Source of the DNA: Parabacteroides sp. PH5-46
GTDB taxonomy: Bacteria > Bacteroidota > Bacteroidia > Bacteroidales > Tannerellaceae
Reading direction: 5' to 3'
Length of the DNA stretch: 64,000 bases
Assembly (NCBI RefSeq): GCF_029892785.1
Contig: NZ_JARXXA010000002.1
Location: 335,745-399,744, forward strand
The notes beneath the pieces are model-generated. The model was not told where the DNA came from. It was given only the letters and a program-made list of their open reading frames with translations, and did no database searches. The position numbers and the translations under genes were made by a program. Shown here piece by piece: positions 25,631 through 33,778 of this stretch (its first letter is position 1; the number at the start of each line of letters is the position of its first letter).

Positions 25631-26659
25631 ATGGCGAAAATATTGGTAATAAGGCTATCCGCTATCGGTGACGTCGCGATGACTGTCCCGGTATTATACT
25701 CTGCCGCACGTGCGAATCCTGAAGATTCTTTTACGATATTGACACAGGCTTTCCTGATACCGGTATTTATCAATCGCCCTTCTAATATAGAGGTAATAGG
25801 TATTAGTATTACCGGGACAGAAAAGTCGTTGAGTGGATTAACCCGCTTTGCCTGGGCTTTTTCCAAGTATGATTATGATCTGGTACTCGACTTGCATCAT
25901 GTTCTACGAACGATGATTATCCGCTCATTCTTTCGCCTGCGGGGCAAGAAAGTATATGTTGTAGATAAAGCCCGGAAGGATCGTACCCGCCTGACTGCCC
26001 GGAAAAATAAGGTTTTCAAACCTATTCGCCCGGTGATTGATCGCTATGCCGATGTGTTTAAAGCGGCCGGTTTGTCTTATGAGGATACATTTCATTCTTT
26101 GTATGAAGAACATCCGGCCAATGATTCTTTGATTAGAGAAACGCTTGGTGAGAAGAAAGGAAAGTGGGTTGGCGTAGCGCCTTTTGCCAAGCATCGCGGC
26201 AAAATCTACCCCATAGAAGAAATGGAGAAAGTAGTAGCCGCCTTGTCGAAGCAGGAAGATATTACGCTATTTCTTTTAGGAGGTAAAGGCTATGAGGAGG
26301 CCATTCTGGAGCAATGGGCTTTTCAATACCCAAACGTAAAAACAGTAGTGGGGCGCTATTCGCTTGATAACGAACTGGCTTTAATCAGTCGCCTGGATGT
26401 CCTGCTTTGTATGGACTCTGCCAATATGCATTTTGCCTCTCTGGTAGGCACAAAAGTTCTCTCCGTTTGGGGGGCCACTCATCCATATGCCGGTTTTTAT
26501 GGGTATCATCAGAAACCTGAGGATGCTATACAACTTGACCTAAACTGTCGCCCTTGTTCCGTTTTTGGTGAGAAGTCTTGTTTTCGGGGAGACTGGGCCT
26601 GTATGACCCAATTACCTCCCGAACGTATTATCTCGAAAGTTAACGAAATCCTGCAATGA
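25631..26659 (+). CDS. Glycosyltransferase family 9 (heptosyltransferase-like)
   Basis: 342 residues. GT9 enzymes transfer heptose or related sugars from ADP-heptose to the lipopolysaccharide inner core on the cytoplasmic face of the inner membrane. The N-terminal motif ILVIRLSAIGDVAMTVPVL, the nucleotide-binding KWVGVAPFAKHRGKIYP and the C-terminal CMDSANMHFASLVGTKVLSVWGATHP are typical. A cysteine-rich tail (CRPCSVFGEKSCFRGDWAC) is common in the Bacteroidetes branch. The stop overlaps the kinase-like gene by four bases. Confidence 0.9.
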   Translation: MAKILVIRLSAIGDVAMTVPVLYSAARANPEDSFTILTQAFLIPVFINRPSNIEVIGISITGTEKSLSGLTRFAWAFSKYDYDLVLDLHHVLRTMIIRSFFRLRGKKVYVVDKARKDRTRLTARKNKVFKPIRPVIDRYADVFKAAGLSYEDTFHSLYEEHPANDSLIRETLGEKKGKWVGVAPFAKHRGKIYPIEEMEKVVAALSKQEDITLFLLGGKGYEEAILEQWAFQYPNVKTVVGRYSLDNELALISRLDVLLCMDSANMHFASLVGTKVLSVWGATHPYAGFYGYHQKPEDAIQLDLNCRPCSVFGEKSCFRGDWACMTQLPPERIISKVNEILQ

Positions 26660-27372
26660 TGAAAGTTATTATCAATCCGGAATATGAGCATTTGAGTGAC
26701 TTTATCAATACAATCCCCAAGGTATTCAATACTTCCGGAGAGATTGTCTATGAAGGGCGAAATATTTTAAAACGCTTTGAAGTAGTGAATGTGCGTTTTG
26801 TTGTAAAACGTTTTAAAGTGCCTCATTTAGTAAATAGAATAGTCTATTCATCTATTCGGAAATCGAAAGCCTGCCGCTCTTATATACATGCTTTTAAACT
26901 GCAAAAATATGGAATAAATACCCCTACTCCAATTGCATATATTGAAGAATTCAAGGGGGGAATACTGTCTTATTCTTATTATATTTCTGCTGAAATAGCA
27001 GACGCTCATGAGATCAGAGAATTCTACTTTGATCCGGTAATTGGCAATCGTGCTCATATCCTGGATGCTTTTGGAACATTTACAGCCAATATGCACAAAA
27101 AGAACATTTTGCATAAAGATTATTCCTCTGGAAATGTTTTGTACAAGTTGAAAGACAATACACTCGAGTTTTTTCTTGTAGATATTAATCGCATGCAATT
27201 TGGTCGTTCAATTTCCGAAGAAAAAGGCTACGAAAATTTTAGAAGATTATGGCTTTCGGATGAAGTTTTCACAGTTATAGCCAGATCTTATGCTCAAGCA
27301 ATGGGGTATGATATAAATCACGCCGTAGAACGGATTCTTTATTACAAAAAGAAATTTATGAACGAAACCTAA
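26656..27372 (+). CDS. Lipopolysaccharide core kinase-like protein (KdkA/WaaP/InaA type)
   Basis: 238 residues, starting at the overlapping ATG 26656 or the next codon. A small protein-kinase-like fold is visible: Lys in RFVVKRFKVP, the catalytic loop HKDYSSGNVLY (HxDxxxxN) and the metal-binding segment FFLVDINRMQF (D-x-N). Such enzymes phosphorylate Kdo or heptose in the lipid A core. It is coupled to the GT9 gene and convergent with the GT2 gene, whose stop codon is adjacent. Base composition is visibly more AT-rich than upstream genes. Confidence 0.78.
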   Translation: MMKVIINPEYEHLSDFINTIPKVFNTSGEIVYEGRNILKRFEVVNVRFVVKRFKVPHLVNRIVYSSIRKSKACRSYIHAFKLQKYGINTPTPIAYIEEFKGGILSYSYYISAEIADAHEIREFYFDPVIGNRAHILDAFGTFTANMHKKNILHKDYSSGNVLYKLKDNTLEFFLVDINRMQFGRSISEEKGYENFRRLWLSDEVFTVIARSYAQAMGYDINHAVERILYYKKKFMNET

Positions 27373-28161
27373 TTATCTGTTTTGCGAATCTTGTAAATCT
27401 TTTTCCAGATCGTTATATTTTATTTTTGATTCCCACACTTTAGCGATAGTTAAATATTTGTATATCGATAATAATCCGGCATATATTAAGCCTGCTTTTC
27501 CGTCTCTAATGGCTCCTTTTATTATGTAGAACTTAAAGAAACGAAAGATGGTTTCATTTAAAAGTGAACAATAACCGTATTTTTTCTTTTTTCTTTTTTC
27601 TACTTCAAAATCAGAGTATTTATTTGTTTTATTTATATTGTCATAAATGCTTTCGTTTGCCAGATGTATAAATGCAAGGTCTTTTCTTTTTTTAGGAATT
27701 TTCTTTACTATGCCGTTTATTTTAGGGTGTGAATGTATTTCGACAGGCCAATCGGTATCTGCTTTTTTAATAAAACGATGAAGATAATCAGGATATGTAC
27801 AACGCATAAAGCGATTCATAAAATAGTTCTTTCGGGGAATCATAATTCCTGAAGGAGGATTATCTTGCTTTATCTGTTCATATAGGTATGATCTTAACTT
27901 GGCTGGGACGAATTCATCGGCATCTACTACAAATACCCAATCGTGTTTTGCCGCTTGTATAGCGAAATTTCTGGCAGGTTCAACATAGCCCGTCTTCTCG
28001 TGGTGTACAATAGTACAGTTATACTTTTTAGCAATTTCTATAGTTTTATCAGTACTGTACATGTCGCAAATTAATACTTCGTCAAATGCTTTTACAGACT
28101 CTAATACTCTTTCCAGATGCTTTTCTGCATTGTACGTGTTTATAACTACTGATATTTTCAT
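27373..28161 (-). CDS. Glycosyltransferase family 2 (WaaE/KdtX-like)
   Basis: 262 residues. The N-terminal GT-A domain starts ISVVINTYNAEKHLERVLES, followed by STDKTIEIAKKY and the metal-binding VFVVDADEFVP (DxD). This arrangement resembles WaaE/LgtF glucosyltransferases that extend the lipopolysaccharide inner core. A Lys-rich region and an amphipathic C-terminus (FFKFYIIKGAIRDGKAGLIYAG) may bind the membrane. It follows the DUF5672 gene by three bases in the same operon. AT-rich composition is shared with both neighbours. Confidence 0.85.
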   Translation of the reverse strand: MKISVVINTYNAEKHLERVLESVKAFDEVLICDMYSTDKTIEIAKKYNCTIVHHEKTGYVEPARNFAIQAAKHDWVFVVDADEFVPAKLRSYLYEQIKQDNPPSGIMIPRKNYFMNRFMRCTYPDYLHRFIKKADTDWPVEIHSHPKINGIVKKIPKKRKDLAFIHLANESIYDNINKTNKYSDFEVEKRKKKKYGYCSLLNETIFRFFKFYIIKGAIRDGKAGLIYAGLLSIYKYLTIAKVWESKIKYNDLEKDLQDSQNR

Positions 28162-28164
28162 AAA

Positions 28165-28947
28165 TTAATAGTTTATAATAGGTTTCCAAAAATGTTTCAT
28201 TTTTCTTTTGTACCAACCATGGCAACCAAATGGTAATTGTTTATTTATTAGTTTATAACTGAGTTCTGGATATTTATCAAATGAAAATCGTAATGCTTCC
28301 ATTGCGGTGGGGTAAGAAAAATCTGGTAGAAAAGCCCAGAATACATCTTCATTATACAAATGCTGTCGCCGCTGAACCAAAAAGCGGTTTATTTTTTTTG
28401 CATGTGTTTTTGTTGCCAAATAATGACTTCTCACTTTTCGTAATGAAAAGCCTCCATTGCCTATTTTATTGTATAATAATTGCTTGCTAACTTGCCCTTT
28501 GCGAGTCTTGCGCTTTAGTGAATAACTCATGATCCAGGAAATAATAGGTAGATTATAGATTGGCCGTTTTAGCCAGGGGGCTCCTACATAATCGTAGTCA
28601 TAAGCACACCATTTTTCTAGTTCATCTCTGAATACATAAGCGTCAAGCTGATATATCAGAATGTATTTATAATCAATAAAGGTTTTGTAAAATAAAGTTG
28701 AGAGCATTAGGTTATTATACCCCGAAATTCCTTTGAAAAAAGAATCATTAAACGTTTGGATACTTATCAAAGGATATGGTTTCAAGCAGTCAGATAAATC
28801 AAGCGACTCTGGTTTAATAACAACAAGAGGGTAGTTTTTCAAGATGTCATAAACTTGAGATAAAGAACGTTTTTCTAAATCAGATAATTCATTCTTATAT
28901 ATAGGTATTACAACTTTTACTAGATTTATATAATTCTGATCAAGCAT
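28165..28947 (-). CDS. DUF5672 protein, probable glycosyltransferase
   Basis: 260 residues. Typical DUF5672 landmarks are present: a YILIYQLDAYVF segment (D-x-Y, a candidate sugar-nucleotide/metal site), YDYVGAPWLKR, GNGGFSLRKVRS, EDVFW and a terminal PFGCHGWYKR. Members of this family sit in surface glycan loci and look like GT-A glycosyltransferases, though I know of no proven activity. It is upstream of the GT2 gene in a two-gene minus-strand unit and is the most AT-rich gene in the window. Confidence 0.75.
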   Translation of the reverse strand: MLDQNYINLVKVVIPIYKNELSDLEKRSLSQVYDILKNYPLVVIKPESLDLSDCLKPYPLISIQTFNDSFFKGISGYNNLMLSTLFYKTFIDYKYILIYQLDAYVFRDELEKWCAYDYDYVGAPWLKRPIYNLPIISWIMSYSLKRKTRKGQVSKQLLYNKIGNGGFSLRKVRSHYLATKTHAKKINRFLVQRRQHLYNEDVFWAFLPDFSYPTAMEALRFSFDKYPELSYKLINKQLPFGCHGWYKRKMKHFWKPIINY

Positions 28948-28982
28948 TCTGATAAGGTGCTGTTTTAATGATTTTTTATCTG

Positions 28983-29618
28983 TTATTTCCTACCAAAATC
29001 AGCAGGGATTTCGCCCCATTCAGAGGTTTCCCATTTGATGATGGGGGTGGTGTATGTATTTTCGCGGAGCCATTTTTCGGCTCGTTCTATTAAAACGAAT
29101 ATTTGCTCGTTTACCGGAGTACGCTCCAGGAGTGTCTTGCATTTCTTGTTTTTTACCCATTTCATCGCGTTTACACTGTCTGTATAGATGGGTAATGGGC
29201 TGCTTTTTTGCTTCAATAATGCCAGACCGTGAACGAGAGCCAGGAATTCGCCGACATTATTGGTGCCTTGCTTCATGGGACCGATATGGAAGATTTCTTG
29301 TTTGGTGCGAACATACACCCCTCGGTATTCCATGGCGCCAGGATTTCCACTACAGGCGGCATCTACAGCAATGCTTTCTGGGTTGGGCTTGCCTATGGAA
29401 ACGTTTTTCAGCAGCTTTGAAGAAGCCTTGGGCGACGAGGCCTTTCTGAGGTAGCTTTCATAGCCTGCCTCCAGAGCGGCAGAGGCTTCCTCTTCTGTGG
29501 CAAAAGATTTGTATTTTGCTTCAGCCTGTCCTTCCACTTGCTTTTTGCACTCCTCCCAGTTATTATACACTCCCGGTTGAAGCCCTTTCCATACAACATA
29601 AAATTTCTTTCCGGCCAT
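28983..29618 (-). CDS. rnhA: Ribonuclease H with N-terminal viroplasmin-type hybrid-binding domain
   Basis: 211 residues. The first 55 residues form the small RNA/DNA-hybrid binding domain (KFYVVWKGLQPGVYNNWEEC ... KSFATEEEAS), as in RNase HI of Bacteroidetes. From about residue 75 comes the RNase H fold: IAVDAACSGNPG with the first catalytic Asp, NVGEFLALVHGL with the Glu, and PIYTDSVNAMKWV with the second Asp; the last acidic site is near IPADFGRK. It removes RNA from RNA/DNA hybrids. A perfect -7 box lies upstream. Confidence 0.9.
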   Translation of the reverse strand: MAGKKFYVVWKGLQPGVYNNWEECKKQVEGQAEAKYKSFATEEEASAALEAGYESYLRKASSPKASSKLLKNVSIGKPNPESIAVDAACSGNPGAMEYRGVYVRTKQEIFHIGPMKQGTNNVGEFLALVHGLALLKQKSSPLPIYTDSVNAMKWVKNKKCKTLLERTPVNEQIFVLIERAEKWLRENTYTTPIIKWETSEWGEIPADFGRK

Positions 29619-29635
29619 TTTCTCTGATCTGACGG

Positions 29636-29643
29636 CAAAGATA
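29636..29643 (-). promoter_or_regulatory. -7 box of rnhA
   Basis: Minus strand TATCTTTG, a perfect TAnnTTTG box 18 bases before the rnhA start. Confidence 0.5.
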
Positions 29644-29687
29644 CGTTATTTTTTATATGGTCTAAGTTCTCTGAATCAAAGAAATTG

Positions 29688-29775
29688 AAATCCCACATAT
29701 GTAGAACACATGTTCAACAACTGTAGAACTCGTGTTCAATAATTGTAGAACTCGTGTTCAACAACTGTGGGATTT
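29688..29775. repeat. 22-bp-period palindromic array with half-palindrome flanks
   Basis: Three 22-bp units at 29701-29722, 29723-29744 and 29745-29766, each an 18-bp imperfect palindrome (for example GTAGAACTCGTGTTCAAC) plus a linker AACT or AATT. The array is bracketed by a perfect 10-bp inverted repeat AAATCCCACA (29688-29697) / TGTGGGATTT (29766-29775). The layout equals that of the 105-bp elements, although the unit sequence is different. Confidence 0.8.
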
Positions 29776-29934
29776 TAAAAAGTAAAGGTATGGGCTTGAT
29801 TATAAGTAAAAAAGTATTATTTTCGCATTTGGTGAGTAAAAACAATCTTTATTACGGTGGGTGCATCGTATCATGAAAAACAAAGATTTACCATCTAATC
29901 TTTTATAAAATAGCAAATTACTAATGATTTATTT

Positions 29935-31302
29935 ATGAACAGACGAAATTTTTTAACAACATCTGCCGCTACAACAGCGGGCATGGTGTTTGCGGGCACA
30001 TCTGGAATTGCGGCGAAGGAGTTGCATACATTGGCTAATGCCCCTGCTGCTAAAATTAAAGTTGCATTAATCGGTACAGGCTCAAGAGGCTGTGGTATGT
30101 GGGGACGTGATTTGGTGAAAGAATATCCTGACTATCTTGAGTTTGTGGGGCTTTGTGATAAAAACCAAGGCAGGGTAGAAACCGGAAAACGTTTCATTGG
30201 TGTTTCTTGTCCGGTATATACCGACTTTGAGAAGATGATGAAAGAAACTAAGCCCGACCTGCTTATTGTAACTACCATGGATGCAACGCACCACGAGTTT
30301 ATTATCCGAGGTATGGAGCTGGGAGCTGATATTATTACCGAAAAGCCTATGACTACCGATGAACAGAAGGTACAGGCCATTCTGGATGCCGAAAAACGGA
30401 CCGGGAAGAAATGCCGGGTTACATTTAATTATAGGTATTCTCCCCATCGGGCAAAGATGTGGGAATTGCTGAAAGCAGGCGAAATTGGTGAACTAACTTC
30501 TGTAGACTTTCACTGGTATCTGGATACTTCACACGGAGCTGATTACTTCAGGCGCTGGCACAGGCTTACGGCATGTAGCGGTTCGTTGTGGGTGCATAAA
30601 GCCAGCCATCATTTTGACTTGCTGAACTGGTGGATAGATAGTGATCCTGAAACCGTATTTGCTTTTGGAGAGCTTAATTTCTACGGAAAGAATGGCCCAT
30701 TCAGAGCTGAAAACTGCCGTAACTGCAAGCATACGCAAGAATGTAAGTTCTATTATGACATCATGAAGAACGATTATTATAAAGCATTGTATGTTGATAA
30801 TGAGAAATATGATGGTTATTTACGGGATGGATGTGTCTTCAAGAATGATGTGGATATTTTTGACAAAATGGGAGCTTCTATTCGTTATGCCAACGGAGTG
30901 CAGGTATCTTATTCTCTGACAAGCTATTCACCCTATGAAGGATATCGCATTGCCTTCAACGGAACCAAAGGGCGGATCGATGCCTGGATCGAGGAGTCTA
31001 AACCGGTGAGCGACAAGAATTACGATGAAATCGTTCTGTTTAAGAATTTCTCGAAGAGGGAATATATTCAGATACCTTTCGGCACATCTGGACATGGCGG
31101 GGGAGATAAGTTATTGAAAGACCAGATATTCTTGCCCAATATTGAAGACCCATTCAAACAGTGTGCAGGAACAAGAGATGGCGCATTGGCTTGTCTGGTA
31201 GGGATTGCCGCCCGGAACAGTATAGCTTCCGGCAAAGCAGTAAAGATTGCAGACCTGACAAGTATCAAGCCCCAGGCAGTAAAGGAATACAGAAGAGTTT
31301 AA
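29935..31302 (+). CDS. Gfo/Idh/MocA-family oxidoreductase with Tat signal
   Basis: 455 residues. A twin-arginine signal (NRRNFLTTSAATTAG) is followed by the Rossmann domain (KVALIGTGSRGCGMWGRD, about residues 40-57) and the family signature ITEKPMTTD near residue 140; the catalytic domain includes HKASHHFDLLNWW. A cysteine cluster ENCRNCKHTQECKF lies in the middle. These NAD(P)-dependent enzymes oxidise or epimerise sugars; the Tat signal suggests export of a folded, cofactor-loaded form. It precedes a DUF6807 gene by seven bases and shares its terminator. Confidence 0.88.
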   Translation: MNRRNFLTTSAATTAGMVFAGTSGIAAKELHTLANAPAAKIKVALIGTGSRGCGMWGRDLVKEYPDYLEFVGLCDKNQGRVETGKRFIGVSCPVYTDFEKMMKETKPDLLIVTTMDATHHEFIIRGMELGADIITEKPMTTDEQKVQAILDAEKRTGKKCRVTFNYRYSPHRAKMWELLKAGEIGELTSVDFHWYLDTSHGADYFRRWHRLTACSGSLWVHKASHHFDLLNWWIDSDPETVFAFGELNFYGKNGPFRAENCRNCKHTQECKFYYDIMKNDYYKALYVDNEKYDGYLRDGCVFKNDVDIFDKMGASIRYANGVQVSYSLTSYSPYEGYRIAFNGTKGRIDAWIEESKPVSDKNYDEIVLFKNFSKREYIQIPFGTSGHGGGDKLLKDQIFLPNIEDPFKQCAGTRDGALACLVGIAARNSIASGKAVKIADLTSIKPQAVKEYRRV

Positions 31303-31309
31303 TGAATAA

Positions 31310-32275
31310 ATGAAGAGAGAAGTGAAGAGTTTTGTTATTATTATACTGTTGGCTTTGAGTTCGTTTGCTGCCTATGCGCAGCATTCGGATATATCTTTTG
31401 TGGAGTTGCCGGACGAACAGGCGGTTGAGGTATATGTAAATGATCAGCTCTTTACGATATTTCTGTATTCGGATACTTTGCGGAAACAGATACTTTATCC
31501 TTTATATACAGCCTCTGGTAAAACTATTACCAGGGGCTATCCCATTGATACGCAGCCGGATGAAAAGACCGATCATCCACATCAGGCAGGCCTTTGGTTT
31601 ACCTTTGGGGATGTTAACGGTCTGGATTTCTGGAACAATTCGTTCCGTATTTCCGAAGCTGACAGATGCAAGTATGGAACTGTTTCATTTCTGTATATCA
31701 ACAGGATAGATCCCGATTATGGAGAACTCGCTGTAGAAGCCACCTGGAAAGATTGCCATGGCAATGAACTGTTGCACGAGCATACTACCTACGTCTTTGA
31801 CGGAGCGGAGGCTTGGCGAAGCATCCGTCGGGAGACTATCCTTACGGCATTGCAGGATACGGTTGTATTGGACGATAATAAGGAAGGGCTGTTAGGTCTT
31901 CGCGTGAGCCGCTGGCTGGAAGAAGATGTCTCCGGCCTTTATACCAATCATCTGGGAGACAAGGGGGCTGACGTATGGGGGAAGCGTTCTCACTGGGTGT
32001 CACTTTCAGGGATGAAAGACGGAGAGCTTGTCTCCATAGCCATTGTAGACCATCCCGATAACCCAAACTATCCGGCCTGGGCACATGCTCGCGGATATGG
32101 ATTATTCGCCATAAACAATTTAGGGGGTACTGCTTTCGATGAAATGGCGGAAAAAGCACGTATTACCCTCACAAAAGACAGTAGTATTTCTTTCAGGCAT
32201 ACCATCCTTATAAAAGATGGGAATTCCATTACTCCGGAAGAGATCGCAGACAAGGCTTGTCCTTGCCTCTGGTAA
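31310..32275 (+). CDS. Secreted DUF6807 (PmoA-like) protein
   Basis: 321 residues with a signal peptide ending near AYAQHS. The mature protein contains the segments TDHPHQAGLWFTFGDVNGLDFW and DHPDNPNYPAWAHARGYGLFA, typical of DUF6807, a family once named PmoA-like. It is beta-rich and resembles enzymes of galactose-mutarotase fold. Pairing with Gfo/Idh/MocA oxidoreductases is common in Bacteroidetes, pointing to periplasmic sugar processing. The exact reaction is unknown. A strong terminator follows. Confidence 0.8.
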   Translation: MKREVKSFVIIILLALSSFAAYAQHSDISFVELPDEQAVEVYVNDQLFTIFLYSDTLRKQILYPLYTASGKTITRGYPIDTQPDEKTDHPHQAGLWFTFGDVNGLDFWNNSFRISEADRCKYGTVSFLYINRIDPDYGELAVEATWKDCHGNELLHEHTTYVFDGAEAWRSIRRETILTALQDTVVLDDNKEGLLGLRVSRWLEEDVSGLYTNHLGDKGADVWGKRSHWVSLSGMKDGELVSIAIVDHPDNPNYPAWAHARGYGLFAINNLGGTAFDEMAEKARITLTKDSSISFRHTILIKDGNSITPEEIADKACPCLW

Positions 32276-32305
32276 AGAAAATAAGATAGGGTATAAACAA
32301 AAAAA

Positions 32306-32333
32306 CCGTCCTAAAATAGGACGGATTTTTTTT
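32306..32333 (+). terminator. Rho-independent terminator after the DUF6807 gene
   Basis: Perfect stem CCGTCCTA (32306-32313) / TAGGACGG (32317-32324) with loop AAA, followed by A and a run of eight T. Confidence 0.92.
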
Positions 32334-32401
32334 GCTTTCTAAAGAAGCAATCTCACGATTCCTTCCTCACAAAGACTTGTTAACCTTAGATCTAAAATAC
32401 T

Positions 32402-32461
32402 ATGAAAAAAACTCTGTACAAATATATGAAGATTCCCGTATTGGGAACACCACTTTTGTAA
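32402..32461 (+). CDS. Possible 19-residue peptide ORF
   Basis: ATG at 32402 to TAA at 32461 encodes a 19-residue basic/hydrophobic peptide starting MKKTLYKYMK. The last third overlaps a small hairpin (TTCCC-GTATT-GGGAA). It lies between a terminator and the convergent dusB gene, so it would need its own promoter, and none is clear. Chance is quite possible. Confidence 0.15.
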   Translation: MKKTLYKYMKIPVLGTPLL

Positions 32462-32514
32462 CAAAATGATATAAATATGTATCACCGATGATGAATTTTT
32501 GAATACCAAAATAC

Positions 32515-33501
32515 TCAAATAACCCTGTGTTGCAGCGGAATATTATCAATTATATCAAAAAGAGCTGCTACAGTGTCGGCCCGAAGCATGGCAATACGTG
32601 TTTGCTTGAAATCGAAAATACCTTTGAAGATCGGAGAGGCTGCCAGATGACGTCTGATGTGCAAAATTCCTCTTCTTTCGTCTAGGCGTTCTACACTTTG
32701 CAAAACTTGTTCTTTCAGTATATTTATATACCAGGAAAAAGATTCTTTAGGTAGTTCTTCGCCTGTTGTGAGGTAATGTTTTATTTCGCGGAATATCCAG
32801 GGGCGACCTATACTGGCCCGGCCTACCATTACAGCATCTACACCGTAGGTATCGAAGCGTTCCTTGCATATTTCGGCAGATGTTACATCGCCGTTACCGA
32901 TGATGGGAATGTGCATGCGGGGATTTTCTTTGATTTGTCCGATCAGTGTCCAGTCGGCTTCACCGGTATACATCTGGCTACGTGTCCGTCCGTGTACGCA
33001 CAGGGCTGCAATGCCGCAATCCTGCAATTGTTCGGCCAGGTCGGTGATGATCAGGTTGTTGGCATCCCATCCCAGGCGGGTTTTTACGGTTACCGGAATA
33101 CGGACGGCTTTGACTACTTTGCGGGTAATTTCCAGCATCAAGGGGATGTTACGCAGCATGCCGGAACCGGCTCCTTTTCCGGCCACTTTCTTTACCGGGC
33201 AACCGAAGTTCAGATCCAGTATGTCGGGCTTGGCTTCTTCGCAGATCCGGGCGGCTTCTACCATGGCGTCGACCTCTCTGCCGTATATCTGAATGGCTAC
33301 AGGCCGCTCTTCGTCAGAGACAATCAGCTTTTGCTTTGTCTTGTTTACATGGCGGATCAGTGCATCGCTCGATACAAACTCGGTGTACACCATGTCTGCC
33401 CCAAACCGTTTGCACATCAGGCGGAAAGAGATATCTGTCACGTCTTCCATCGGTGCCAGAAATACCGGCTGCTTTCCCAGATCAATAGTTCCAATTTTCA
33501 T
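32515..33501 (-). CDS. dusB: tRNA-dihydrouridine synthase
   Basis: 328 residues. Flavin enzyme that reduces uridine to dihydrouridine in the tRNA D-loop. The TIM-barrel motifs are clear: FLAPMEDVTDISFR at the start, the catalytic cysteine in LDLNFGCPVKKVAGKGAGSG, the phosphate site VKTRLGWD, CVHGRTRSQMYTG, IGNGDV and VMVGRASIGRPWIF. The DusB subfamily is chosen by length and by the AGSGMLR segment. It is divergent from the dcw cluster, occupying the place where mraZ is often found in other genomes. Confidence 0.92.
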   Translation of the reverse strand: MKIGTIDLGKQPVFLAPMEDVTDISFRLMCKRFGADMVYTEFVSSDALIRHVNKTKQKLIVSDEERPVAIQIYGREVDAMVEAARICEEAKPDILDLNFGCPVKKVAGKGAGSGMLRNIPLMLEITRKVVKAVRIPVTVKTRLGWDANNLIITDLAEQLQDCGIAALCVHGRTRSQMYTGEADWTLIGQIKENPRMHIPIIGNGDVTSAEICKERFDTYGVDAVMVGRASIGRPWIFREIKHYLTTGEELPKESFSWYINILKEQVLQSVERLDERRGILHIRRHLAASPIFKGIFDFKQTRIAMLRADTVAALFDIIDNIPLQHRVI

Positions 33502-33530
33502 AAATATAGAAAGTGCTTATAAAACGCTTA

Positions 33531-33538
33531 CAAAAGTA
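33531..33538 (-). promoter_or_regulatory. -7 box of dusB
   Basis: Minus strand TACTTTTG, a perfect TAnnTTTG box 30 bases before the dusB start. Confidence 0.45.
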
Positions 33539-33705
33539 CATTGTTTTTGTCTTTTCATACCCATACAAGGTGTAATTTCCTAAGACAGGCATAGGACAAG
33601 TGCTTTTTGCCTGTTTGTCATAATGCTATTTTTTTGATAGTTTTTACGATGAAAACGCCCAATTTTGCCTGTTGAAAACTTTTTTTACCTTTTCTTTTGT
33701 AACGA

Positions 33706-33738
33706 TTTGGAATATACCTGTATTAATATGTAATTTTA
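33706..33738 (+). promoter_or_regulatory. Predicted dcw cluster promoter
   Basis: TTTG at 33706-33709, a 21-base spacer and TAATTTTA at 33731-33738, which matches TAnnTTTG except for the last base. It is 41 bases before the rsmH start and is the only promoter-like pair I saw between dusB and rsmH. Confidence 0.5.
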
Positions 33739-33778
33739 CCCTATTTTAATGAAGGGGTAAGCAACAGTAATAAAGGTT

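Larger units (their letters stand above)
29619..29934. other. 316-bp intergenic region between rnhA and the oxidoreductase gene
   Basis: It holds the rnhA -7 box and a 22-bp-period palindromic array (29688-29775). The rest, up to the oxidoreductase gene, is AT-rich. An 11-codon ATG frame at 29873 (MKNKDLPSNLL) could be a leader peptide but has no other support. Confidence 0.6.

Noticed and set aside
32776..33522. 248-codon plus-strand frame over dusB
   Set aside because: It is antisense to a well-recognised tRNA-dihydrouridine synthase and has no domain features.
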